This document shows positions 1-9,824 of a stretch of DNA of 64,000 nucleotides, piece after piece. The translations under genes and the position numbers were made by a program. The notes below the pieces were generated by a model. It had not been told where the DNA came from, did not search any database, and saw only the letters and a list, made by a program, of their open reading frames with translations. Position 1 is the first letter of the stretch, and every line of letters starts with the position of its first letter. The DNA lies in the NCBI GenBank assembly GCA_030704615.1, contig CM060731.1, positions 33,232,001 to 33,296,000 of the forward strand, in the 5' to 3' direction. The DNA is from Takakia lepidozioides. Its lineage: Eukaryota; Streptophyta; Takakiopsida; Takakiales; Takakiaceae.

Positions 1-2697
1 GGTTGGTAAGTCCTGGCCGAAAGCTTGGTAAAGCAATCTAGAGGCCTCTCAGGAGGTTTGAACAAGGTCTTTGCCCGTTCCACAAAGAGTTGCCCAGTTG
101 AGGCTGGGATCATCCATGACGGCTGCATGCAGGAAGTCACGAGCTGGTCCCTTCATGCTCATCCTAAAGATCACCATCTTGAAATTCTTAGGCACTCCAT
201 TGATACTAGCAATGACCTCAAACATCTGAAGATGTCTATCAAAGTCTTCTCCCATGGTATATTCTGGATAAGGTTGAGTGGTCAGCTGGGAGATCAGATG
301 ACAAGGCAGGCTATGGTTGATGTGACCAGGGAGGACAGACCCATGAGGAGGGCAACAGGGAACTATGGGAGCAGTACTACCATGCACATATCCAACATTA
401 GATGCAAAATTATAACTCATACTATTATTGCTGGTTGATCCTGTAGCAGTTGAAGCTGACAGACGTGACGCCACCGTGCCCATGGGGAGAGCAGGTATTG
501 CCACACTTGGCTGAGCAGCAGGGTTAGTAGACTGCAAGTGGGTTTGTGGCATTCCACTCATGGGAAGAGTGGATGCCACTCCCACCGGTTGTGTTGACAC
601 AGATCTCTTATACTGCTAAGAGGGATATTGCTAGCATCCACGGACTGGCTAGAGACAAGATGTGGTGGCACCCCAGCCTGTGGAGCAGGGAGGGCCCCCA
701 CTGAATGGCCAGCGATGGTAGGAGTCGGAGCAGTAGACACCTAGAGGGCCCTTGCATCATGACACCCCCACCTTGAACAACACCATGCACGTTCAACACA
801 GGAAGATTGCCCACATGCATACCCAAATTTACAGGCAACAAGTTCCCTCCCCCGAGAGTGGGACTAGGGAAATTCACAACAGGCAGCACACTAGGACTCA
901 AGTTAGCAACCTGGGTCGGCATACTGCTCGTAGTAGCCCATACATCCGAACCAGACCCTTTGATCCCTTGGACATGAATAGGATGGGAGGGCAGACCGTT
1001 TGATTCCCGAGCCAGCATAGGCTCGGTTCGTCTAGCCACCAAGGCCTCATCACGCCGATCATAAACAGAAAGGCCCTCGAGGGTGGCTATCCCAGACCCC
1101 TCATCAACCAATGTAATACTAGTTGGGGACTCTACAACTGCTCCCATCGTCCCAACATTCAAAAATTCATCATCATTCACCATGAAATTACCTGCCTGCA
1201 GGTTGTCCGATCCCTCATTCACTTCCACTACATTTTCGGCGAGCGGCTCTCCTGAATTATTCATGGACCTCTGTCTTCCGGATCTCAACCAAGTAGTTCT
1301 AGAATCATCTAGCATACAAGAAACGAGGTTGGATTGGAGGCATAACCTTTAAGCAGCAGGGATATGGAGCGTGGGCCGAGCACTTAGCGAGCTGTCTTCT
1401 GGAACCCAAGTGGAACAATACACCAACCTCAGCACCTTGTGTGACTGTAACTCGTAGATCCCCAACGCCAACCACTCCCAACCGTCAGCTCCTTTAAGCC
1501 AAAAACCAACGCGGGTGGTGTCACCCTCTCTCCAGGTGCGCGAAACCACAGTCGAGTTTGAACAGTCACTCAATCTCTCAAACGCACTCGGACGAACCAC
1601 TCGCTGTGAAGCAAAGGTAGTACCCACACCCAAGACCACTAGATAAGTTGACTGCACTATCAAGGCCCCACCTTTCAGACCATCAATTAACTGTGAATAA
1701 GTAGGTGCCAAGGCGCAAGGCCGGAGCTGAAACCGTAGTGCCCTCAAGATCAAAGCCCCCGTGCCTTGTAACATTAATGACAACCAACTTCGCCCTACCA
1801 CACCAGGGCCATGATGAAGCTCCGCACTTCGAACACCAGAAAGAGGTAGATACAAGCCAACTTCCAACCAGGTCAATTCACGATGGTTCAGAAAACGCGA
1901 CTTGATCGTCCTGGATGGTAGACGCTCTTCGTTGCGTAGCTCAATTTCGTGCTTAGCAAGTTGTCTGGCTTTGGATACCACCGCACCAGGCTCAAGCAAA
2001 GGTCGCGTGAACATGGCCTCGTGATGACTGGTTAGTGCAGCAAGATCACCTACAACAGCTCTCTCTACACGCTCAAACCAAAGCTGATCTTCATCACATA
2101 TCTCACACAACACATCATCTACTTCCTGCGACAACTCAATATCTCTCTCCAACTCTGCTGCTTGTTGCCTACTTTCAAAATATTCAGGGCCTGGATCCAC
2201 AAAGTTGTCAAAATTATAGTATTCCGGGTCACAGCTATCTAGAGAGCTGTCAGACTTCTCAAACCTTGGCGACCACGCCTCTGCCTCCCCAGATTGTCAT
2301 AATCACTACCACCAGGAGAACCCAATGAAACAACAAGGGTTGGAACGCAAGTAGCATGATCATGAAGTGGCGATGCTAGCAAGGCAACACTACCAGGCCG
2401 CGCGCCGTTGGTAGTGTTAGCAACAGCAAGAATGTCAGCAGGGTGAGAAACAACAGGAGGAGCAACAATAACAACACCAGCAGAATGAGAAGCGGCAGCA
2501 GGGTCAGCCTCTACACTAGGATTAGCTTCGATAGCAAGTGCCACGCTAATTTGAAGAAATAGGCTCTCCCCCTCTCTGCGAGCTACACAAGAAAAGCAGC
2601 CATCCCCTGCAATCACACCCCAACGCACATCGTGAGACGGAAAAATCGCAGCAGTAGGAGAAAATATGGCAAAGCGAGGAGCCGCCATCGATAACAC
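1..2697 (-). pseudogene. Degenerate retroelement gag-like region (truncated by window edge)
   Basis: A chain of minus-strand reading frames (2697-2239, 2200-1349, 1315-608, 740-558, 600-49) follows one another with frame changes, so this is one broken coding region running off the left edge. The most recognisable part is 350-49: a Pro/Ser/Thr/Ala-rich stretch followed by a helical segment with GEDFDRHLQMFEVIASI and then GPARDFL, which resembles the capsid part of a Ty3/gypsy gag protein. The first pieces (2697-1349) are not recognised; they are acidic to neutral and contain a CEICDEDQLWFERVERAV segment. No protease or reverse transcriptase is visible before the edge. The gag assignment rests on general fold-like pattern and not on a diagnostic zinc knuckle, so it is moderate. 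Alternative: exons of an unknown host gene. Confidence 0.45.
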
Positions 2698-3560
2698 GCA
2701 TTAGCGAACCACTTAGGCAGCAGGATGTAGAGCTGATCCCGCGAAAAGACCTAACTGATCCTGACAGTGCGGGCAGGATCCACCACGCCTAGAGTACCCG
2801 GCTTCCCTCCACCATAAAACAAGCCTAAAGCATATACTCCTTTCCTCTCAAGAAGCGAGGTTGCATAACAAAGGGGCGAGCGGAAAGAGCAAGCAACGCG
2901 CGAGAGGAGGATCAAACACACGAATCAGGCACTAAGCAGCTCTCATCCAAAGCTTGTACACCAAAATCACATATACACCAACACCTGGGTACACTGCCCT
3001 GACCTTGTGTCAGGGCGCCGTCTTTATACAAAAAGCCCTAGCCGTAGTGGCCCGCCGCGTGGCGAGGCATCACAGGCCAAAGCCCACGGCGCTGCCTTGT
3101 AAGTGCATTTCCATCCTGGAATGGTAAGAAAGTCTCAAACACGTTCTGTACATTTGCATGCTTCCTTCATGCTGATGCTCAACATGTCAATGCATAGAAA
3201 TGCTGAAGATGTAGCGTCATAGTGAGCAGGTGCTTACAGATGGTGATTTTGCCGGCGACGGGCGTTTCTGGGGAAGCGAGGGTGCAGGAGCTGGGTGGCG
3301 AAGGACATCTTTGCTAGAATCGCCAGTGTGCTCGCCCGCAGGGACACACAACAAATCCTCCTTGTCCTCTTCGTCGACGTACTGCCGTGCCTCATCGGCC
3401 ATTGTTTCTAGCCTTCCTTTGCGTCTGGGTGGTCCAGTGGGTAGTGGAGGTCAACGGCAAGCACGCTTTGGTTTTGGAGCAACAAGCCTGCAAGCCATGC
3501 CCCATGATCTGATGAAAGGCCAGGATCGAGCTACCTGCGAAAACTAACCCTAACCTTAAT
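2698..3560 (-). other. Possible LTR/leader of the left retroelement
   Basis: This stretch lies just upstream of the minus-strand frames. On the minus strand it has a TATAAAG-like box at about 3023-3031, followed by a GGCGCC / CCTGACACAAGGTCAGGG palindromic patch, and then a few hundred bases without a long frame, as in an LTR U3-R-U5. I could not find a matching second LTR or a convincing primer binding site, so it could equally be a promoter and 5' UTR. A short acidic frame (3402-3217, minus, beginning MADEARQYVDEEDKEDL) sits here; nothing supports it as a gene. Confidence 0.25.
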
Positions 3561-3654
3561 ATTATTGTAACGGTTTAACGGCTTTATACGCCAAAAAAAT
3601 ATACTATGGATGTGTATCGCCGTTTTGGATGAAACGGGCTATTTTCCGGTTGAG

Positions 3655-3775
3655 CAAATATAGGGCTTTACAAGTTCAATCCACCATGGTATCACAAAGG
3701 TGTCCACCTTCTACCGGTCAAGAGACACCATAATTTGCGCTTCTTTTGGGGGGTGTCATATATCATTATTATGCC
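3655..3775 (+). repeat. SINE-like repeat, diverged copy
   Basis: This sequence shares its 3' half with the better copy at 4067-4240: AAGTTCAATCCACC (a box-B-like core), then AGGTGTCCACCTT, then GTCAAG-GACACCATAA, then a G-rich stretch and GTGTCATA. The spacing between these blocks is nearly the same in both copies. The 5' part with box A is not recognisable here. Confidence 0.5.
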
Positions 3776-3841
3776 CAAACATCCCCCAAATACTGGAAAG
3801 TCTACGCACGCACAATAGGTGACTGATTGACCCAATGATCC

Positions 3842-3965
3842 CCTTTACATAGCTAGGTTGGCTAAAACATAGTTAGGATAATGGGTGGCATCCAACATAC
3901 AACTACATGGCTTCGAACCCACAATTGTTCATAAGGTGGCCTTGTACCATACTAGCCAACAAACA
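3842..3965 (-). repeat. tRNA-like (SINE-type) sequence
   Basis: Read on the minus strand this has a box-A-like GGCTAGTATGGTACAAGG near its 5' end and, about 40 bases on, GTGGGTTCGAAGCC, a very good RNA polymerase III box B. It does not fold into a complete tRNA by eye, so a tRNA-derived SINE or SINE fragment is more likely than a functional tRNA gene. Confidence 0.45.
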
Positions 3966-4066
3966 ATATGTTGGATGTTTGAAGATGACAAATATTGAAT
4001 ATCTTAAAAACTATTATGAGCCTGAACATGTAAAAGATATTACCTCACTCTAGCATGACAACCAGC

Positions 4067-4240
4067 ATGTAGCCCAGTGGTAATGGGCACAATTCATCGT
4101 TGGATGTGGTTGTGGGTTCAAACCACCGTCTGGTATGTCATGAAGGTGTCCACCTTCCTGTTGGTAGTAGCCCTTCGGGGTCAAGTGACACCATAAGTTA
4201 TGCTCCCTTCCGGAGGCGTCATACTTTACTTTAGCACGAC
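4067..4240 (+). repeat. tRNA-derived SINE
   Basis: Box A (TGTAGCCCAGTGGTAATGG, at about 4069) and box B (GTGGGTTCAAACCAC, about 4110) have tRNA-like spacing. They are followed by a tRNA-unrelated body containing AGGTGTCCACCTT and CAAGTGACACCATAA that is also present at 3655-3775. That shared body makes this a SINE family and not a tRNA gene. The remaining bases to 4743 hold no gene that I can support. Confidence 0.6.
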
Positions 4241-4743
4241 ATCTTACAACAAACAGTTAAAAATAATGACATTTGAAAACCGCATTCCATCAAAACACAT
4301 AGAGAGGACTTTGGCCAAAGCTGAAATAAGTAATATCCACTTCATTTTCAGTTATTGCCCTTTGTTGGCCTGGCGGGCTCTATACTGATTACAGTAGTAG
4401 TATTGGGTTAGTATGTGGATGGTCTCAATAGAGGGTGATGCTACTAGATGGCTCGGTTGTTTTCAAGCTTGCATTTATTGGCCCTGCCCTTTTCTAAGGG
4501 TAGGGACTACGCATCAGTCTGGTGAATTGGCCCTTAACCTTATATCATGGGTTGTTCCCATGAAAGATATTGGAAACTTATATGTATTTAAAATGGGAAC
4601 ATGTCCATATGCAATCATTTGTGGCTGTGCGTATTGAGTGTTGCCAAAGTTGGTTGTTGGATGAAGTAACGTAAGCGTTACTGAATAAATTCCATTAACC
4701 GTCATTCCATTAAATTGAATTGAATTAAATAAATAAAAACCAT

Positions 4744-4752
4744 GTGAATTGA
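4744..4752. repeat. Target site duplication, left (9 bp)
   Basis: GTGAATTGA directly abuts the left terminal inverted repeat and is repeated exactly at 17138-17146. Nine-base duplications are the hallmark of Mutator-like transposition, so the element between them moved as one unit. Confidence 0.92.
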
Positions 4753-5131
4753 GCCTCTCATTTTAAGATAATAGGGTCTTCAATGGGCACGTGCAATGTG
4801 GCCGGTGGGCCCCGCGCACGGACGCCCGGCTCCCCAGCACCCCGCCCGCCCCGCCCGCCGCTGTGCGCGGTCGACCAGCCGCGGGCGCGGCTGCAGCAAC
4901 CGCGCCCGCGCCCGCGCCCCCGTCCGCCACGCGGCTAGTCCCCCGCCCATGAGTCTGCTGGCTTCCAGTCTGCCCGCCAGTCCGGTGCTGGCCAGTCCGC
5001 TGCCCAGCAGTCTGCCAGTCCGCTAGTCTGCCAGTCTGCCCGCCAGTCCCCTGCCATCCAGTCCGCTGACGGCGCAGGATCGCCACCGTCCATTCCCATA
5101 ACCCATCCGAGCCCTCCATTTTTAGGGCTGC
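4753..5131 (+). repeat. Left terminal inverted repeat of the MULE
   Basis: About 379 bp, matching the reverse complement of 16785-17137. Three zones: an AT-rich tip with GGGTCTTCAATGGGCACGTGC (an E-box/G-box-like CACGTG is inside), a very GC-rich block (about 4800-4940), and an array of CCAGTCTGC/CCAGTCCGCTG motifs (about 4950-5070). It closes with a small palindrome GCCCTCCATTTTTAGGGC. Long open frames across it are a by-product of the GC-rich composition. It probably carries the transposase binding site and the promoter for the rightward gene. Confidence 0.9.
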
Positions 5132-5275
5132 AATTCAAACCTGCATCCCTGCCGCCTGCCACTTGCCAGCAGCCGCGAACGTGCGCACTGTTCTCCTGGC
5201 ACGTTGTCGATTGTGTCTTGTACTGCGGCGCGTTTCTTGCATGTTCAGAAGCGTGTCCTTTGTACTGTATAGGGC

Positions 5276-8200
5276 ATGGACGTGGAAGCAAAACCCGATG
5301 ATATACTGATCACGGAAAACCCGCTTATACGGCCTCTTCGACAATGTTTGCAAACAGCAAAACCAGGACCCTTCAACAGGAAGGATCTCCATTGGAAGAG
5401 TGAGACGCAATATGGGTTTATGGGTGTGCGAGTGAATGTTGAAAAGGCCTGCATACCTTGGGATAGAGTTGGTGACTTCGTCCTGGGAGAGGAGAGTTTG
5501 GAGGACTACCCCACTCAGTTTTGGGTGAATGTCCATTCTAAAGTGGAACCCGGCTCGCGAAAAGCACCCAGAGCCAACACATTTCTGTCCAGTATTATGT
5601 GTGCACCATCCTCAGTCCTTTTGACGTTTCATTGCATGTCTGTTGCCATTTTTTGTTTCACGAGTTCTCTGATTTTATGCTTCCTCAAGTCGTTGGATAT
5701 CGATTTTAGAATTTTCTGTCCAGGTATCAATGCTGCTACGGTCCTGATGACAAGCGCACCAACAAGGCAATAGTGGAGGATCCAAAACAGAAGCGTGGAG
5801 GACCTCTTGTGGGTGCTGGAACATCTTGCCCTCATAAAGGCCCAAGGAGAAAGAAGTCGGAGTATGGAGAGTCTTACAAACGTGGTTGCCAATGCTGTTT
5901 CAAGGTCCAGCAATGCTATCTCGCCCCTGACATCTGTGTCCTCACGTACTACAACAACATGGAGCATACAGATGCGCAAGGGAAACCCTCGCATGGGAAG
6001 TCCGCAGAGTTCAGGAACACCCGCCACGCCTATGCACCACACATTAGCGAGGAATTGAAAGCCTGGGTCGTCGAGTGTTTGTGCCGAGGCCTGTCGGTCG
6101 CCCAAATCATGATGGAGCATAAAGAGCACGTGATGAACAACACCGGCTTGGGCGATGCATGGACCCGCGATGATTTCTTGTTGGAGCAAGATGTTCGCAA
6201 CCTTGCCGAGAAACGTGCGTGACAAACCTTCAAAAAGCACGCCGATGATGCAGAGAGTGTGCGCATGTGGAGAGACCAGAATCCTGCGTCGTTTTTTTCT
6301 ATCAAGAGGAGAAATTAGAGCCAACATTCGAGCATTTTGATGGAGATTTGACATTCACTATTGGCATACAGACTCCGTGGCAGAAACGACGAATGCTGGA
6401 ACTAGGACATGACCGTATCGTTGCATGTGATGCAACCTTTGGGACAAATCATGACAAGGTACTATTCGAACGATTCCATGGACTTGTACGAGCATGATAG
6501 CATAGTACCATGCAACATTCACATAATATTTGGTGTGCTGACCCTTTCTGTATGTTTAGGGTTGTGTACGTTGCGGAAGACCGAGAGGCAGACCCATTGT
6601 GAACCGCTACAGACCTCATCACTCTTATGAAGTCTTCTCGTGCAGAACTGAGCGGAATTTGCATGCTCTGACCATCTTACATTGTGCATTCCAACAGTTC
6701 CCATTGTACACGTTGATGGTCTTCGACGAGTGGTTGAACGGTATACCAGTTGCCTATATCCTATCCGCGAGGAATCGGACAAGAGACCTGGTTCCGTGGA
6801 TGAGAGCCTTGCGCGATTCACTCCTCGCAGATTTGCCGAGCTGGCGACCCAATGCCTTCATTGTGGACGATGCCGAAGCAGAAATCAACGCTATTCGGTA
6901 AGTCTGTTGGTCCACAGCACCGGTCCATTGTCGAGGTCCACTGCAACAGTCCATTGCTACAGTCCACTGGCAGACTCCTGTGGTGAAACCCGATGGCAGT
7001 TCGCTGGGCAAATCCACTGGTAGTCCGCTGTCAAGTCCGGTCATCAATCCCCTGTCAAGTCCGCTGGCAGTCCCCGGCAAGTCCACTCAGCAGTCCCTGG
7101 GGTCGGCCGTCCGCTTCCAAGTCCACTCGGCAGTCCGCTGTGGCAGTCCAATGGGGCAAACCGTTGATGCAGTCCGCTGCCCCAGTCCTAGCTAGGGGAA
7201 GTCCAATGGGGAAGTCCACTGGGTAGTCCAATAGGGTTATTCCAGCACATCAACGTCATGGCATTGTACTGTCCACTGGCCGAGTCCAGTGGCTCTGCCC
7301 GCTGATACAGGTCGCTGTTACAGTCCACTCCGGCAGTCCACCATTGCAGTCCGATCCCAAGACTCTAATGTGTACCATGTGTGTTGTGCAGAATTGTTTT
7401 TGAAGGAGTACTCATTTTCCTCTGCCTTTGGCATGTCCGCAAGGCATGGGTGAAGCAATCATGCAAGAAAACGAAGGATCCGGTGACCGCTGTAAACTTG
7501 TTGAAGGATATGGGAGACCTCATGTACTGTAGAGGGGGACCACGCAACGAGAAAAGAGCGCTTCGGTGGGTTGCAAGGAGAATCCGTCGTATGAGGTCAA
7601 AATACCCGAAAGGACATGAATTTCTTGACTATATCGAACAGTACTGGAAGCCCAAAATAGCAATGTGGTGTACAGCAGCCCGCCATGTCCCTCATGCGAG
7701 CCAAGACACAAACGCAAGCATTGAGGCATACCATGGAAATCTGAAGGCAAGACTTGCCATGGGGAAAGGCAAGATGAGTGGTCGTAGAGTGGACTGGCTT
7801 ATATGGGAACTCACTGGCCGTGTGCTAACACACTACTGGTACGCAATCCATTTGAAGACCCACGGGTTCATAAGAAATGACAAACACGAAAAGTACATAT
7901 CCAGTTCTATACTTGCGGCACGAGACATTCCTGCTGAGAGTGTTACTCTTCCCTTGGGTCCTGGTGAACCAGCCTACGTTCTCAGCAGCAACCACCCCGG
8001 CACAACATACATTGTTTACAATCCTGATTGCGATTGGGGTTGTTGCACGTGCCCATGGGCAATGAAGGGAAACTTATGCAAGCATCAGGTCCGTGTCCTG
8101 AAGATGCTTCACCCTGACCTGCAGGATGGCCTCCTTGTGCGCGCTTGTGGCACGGCGCTGGGAACCATTCATGGAGGATTACCTAACTTGCTCTTGGGCA

Positions 8201-8646
8201 ATGGTGCCGGCGGCAACGACGAATCCAATCAGTTCATGGAAAGACATCCTCCGGACGACTTCCCCTACGACGAGGCACCTCTGGAGGTCTCAGCCTCATT
8301 GGAACAAGAATTCGCGGACATACTTCGCATTGTAGGTGATGACAAATACCTGGAGGCACATGCCCGATCTGCTCTTCATATGTGCAGAGGGCAGCTCGTT
8401 GATATCCTGGCAAAAAGTGCGGCTGGAATGTTGCACCCTGCGGCAGCGAAGGCTTTCCGTCCTCTGAACGACAACAACAACATGTCTCTGAAAAGGAGAC
8501 GAGATTTTGTGGAGGCCTGGAAAACCCGGCCTAGGGTTTTGCGGAGAACCAGCAAGAGGGTGTCTGCACCTACACCTGCAGCACATATATACTCAAAAAT
8601 TCGCAAGGTTTCAGGTCGTGTAGATGTCACGAAGAAGACAATATAA
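5276..8646 (+). CDS. Mutator-like (MULE) transposase, broken
   Basis: This is the DDE transposase that would cut and paste the element. Likely exons: 5276-5598, 5724-6458, 6698-6897 and 7392-8646; intron phases match at 5598/5724 (GT-AG, phase 2), 6458/6698 (phase 0) and 6897/7392 (phase 2). In order: an N-terminal region; a Cys/His zinc-binding segment (CQCCFKVQQCY...HTD, FLYWCH/WRKY-GCM1-like); IGIQTPWQ...RIVACDATFGTN with the first catalytic Asp; FPLYTLMVFDEWLNGIPVAY; AFIVDDAEAEINAIR with the second Asp; CLWHVRKAW; NASIEAYHGNLKARL with the catalytic Glu; and a SWIM zinc finger, CTCPWAMKGNLCKHQ. Damage: an in-frame TGA at 6220-6222, then a one-base frame change near the T run at about 6294-6300, just before the catalytic core. 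An unusual small intron is possible but does not repair the frame by eye. The 495-bp third intron (6898-7391) is almost wholly CAGTCC-type motif array. Confidence 0.85.
6898..7391 (+). repeat. Intron made of CAGTCC-type motif array
   Basis: From the donor GTAAGT to the acceptor GTGCAG, this intron consists largely of irregularly spaced copies of CAGTCCGCTG, AAGTCCACTGG, CAGTCCATTG and close variants, on the strand that reads AGTCC. The same motif family fills the TIRs and the leftward gene. Confidence 0.75.
7392..8646 (+). CDS. MULE transposase, C-terminal exon (DDE Glu and SWIM zinc finger)
   Basis: The largest intact piece of the transposase: an acceptor GTGTTGTGCAG, then 418 codons to a TAA. 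It carries the CLWHVRKAW motif, the third catalytic residue in IEAYHGNLK, the SWIM finger (C-x-C-x8-C-x-H pattern in CTCPWAMKGNLCKHQ) and a basic C-terminal tail. The last codons and the stop codon belong to the first unit of a 66-bp tandem repeat. Confidence 0.85.
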
Positions 8647-8857
8647 GTCTGCAATGCCTCGAAAAGAGACAAGGTTTCACGTCGTGTAGGTGTCACGGAG
8701 AAGACAATATAAGTCTGCAATTCCTCAAAAAGAGACAAGGTTTCATGTCGTGTAGGTGTCACAAAGAAGACAATATAAGTCTGCAATTCCTCGAAAAGAG
8801 ACAAGGTTTCATGTCGTGTACGTAACACAAAGAAGACAGTATAAGTCTGCAATTCTT
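8598..8857 (+). repeat. 66-bp tandem repeat, about four units
   Basis: The anchor AAGGTTTC recurs at 8605, 8671, 8737 and 8803, exactly 66 bases apart. Each unit contains GTCGTGTAGGTGTCAC, AAGAAGACAATATAAGTCTG and AATTCCTCGAAAAGAGAC. The first unit encodes the C-terminus and stop codon of the transposase; the others lie in its 3' flank. Confidence 0.85.
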
Positions 8858-8879
8858 CTGGTAGCATTGTCCCTTTCTG

Positions 8880-9330
8880 AAATACAAGTCCGCAATGGAC
8901 TAATGCACAGTCTCCCAACGGACTCCTCTAGTTTCCCAACTGACTCCCACACAGTCTCCCAAGCATAGTCTCCCAACGGACTCACGCACAGTCTCCCAAC
9001 ACAGTCACAGTCAACAGACTGCAAGCGCCAGTAAGCCAGTCTGCTGATCAGTCTGCTGCCCACTCCAAAACTCTGCTCACCACACTTCCACCTCATCCCT
9101 GCAACTTATGCCAATCCAGCGTCCCAGCGGACTCATGGACATGGTGCCTCCCAGACTAGGTACCAGACCCAGCAGTCCTAGCCTCGGCAGCGTACTGCTC
9201 GCACATTCAAGCTCAGCAGACTCGGGTGCACAGTGCATGGAAAAATTGACACCATTGTGTCCATTGAGTTTAGTGACAACATTACAAAACATGCCAGCAC
9301 CCACAGTACACAAAAGTGCTCATCACCACT
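8880..9330. repeat. Motif-rich spacer between the two MULE genes
   Basis: Between the convergent stop codons lie many copies of CAGTCTCCCAA, CGGACTC, CAGACTG and CAGTCTGCTG. No coding frame is convincing here. This is probably the shared 3' flank of both genes. Confidence 0.6.
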
Positions 9331-9400
9331 GGAATAGTAAGCGAAAAGACTCGCATTTTTTATTTCGGTACATAGACTTCACAGGACAAGTACATCATAC

Positions 9401-9824
9401 TCATGAGAGCAGTTTCTCTACATTGTCCAACCCCCGCACGATATACTGGGCACACTGCATTCGCTGCCCAAGTGCAAACTTGAAAGAAAACCAGTCCTTC
9501 GTGAAAGGTGTTCCTCTCTCTGGCTTTGCAGTCTTGGAGACATTTGCTCTGACTTTTACCCACTCATAAAACACTTGAATGAATGACATGACGTAAAAGC
9601 CACACTCCCAGCTGAATGGTTGCTGGGGCACATCAGGCGCGTGGAACTGAAATGCTTGGACAATCTCATGCCACTCTGGTGAGTCCATCGAGTACCCTAA
9701 GCACTGCGCATGAAGCTTCCGAATCCACCCTAGAACAAAGGGACATTTATGCAAGTCCCTGATAGAGTTCAGGTGAGTGTAACAGCCCTTGCGGAGGTCG
9801 ATGATACAAACACTCCAGTGCCCC
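9401..9824 (-). CDS. Ulp1-like protease catalytic exon
   Basis: The exon begins after a TTTGATACCATTGCAG acceptor. It holds the catalytic His in HWSVCIIDLRKG, the region THLNSIRD where the family normally has a catalytic Asp (DS), and VPQQPFSWECGFYVMSFI with the oxyanion Gln and the nucleophile Cys. The Asp position reads Asn. The exon continues with an open frame to a stop at 9401. Confidence 0.8.

Noticed and set aside
3217-3402. Minus-strand frame MADEARQYVDEEDKEDL as a gene
   Set aside because: Short, low complexity, no splice or homology support; left as a mention only.
3543-3560. Telomere-like AACCCTAACC string
   Set aside because: Only about one and a half units; no array and no chromosome-end context.
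4763-5119. Long frames in the left MULE end (also mirrored at 16771-17132)
   Set aside because: They arise from GC-rich, stop-poor inverted repeats and occur on both strands at both ends; no domain is present.
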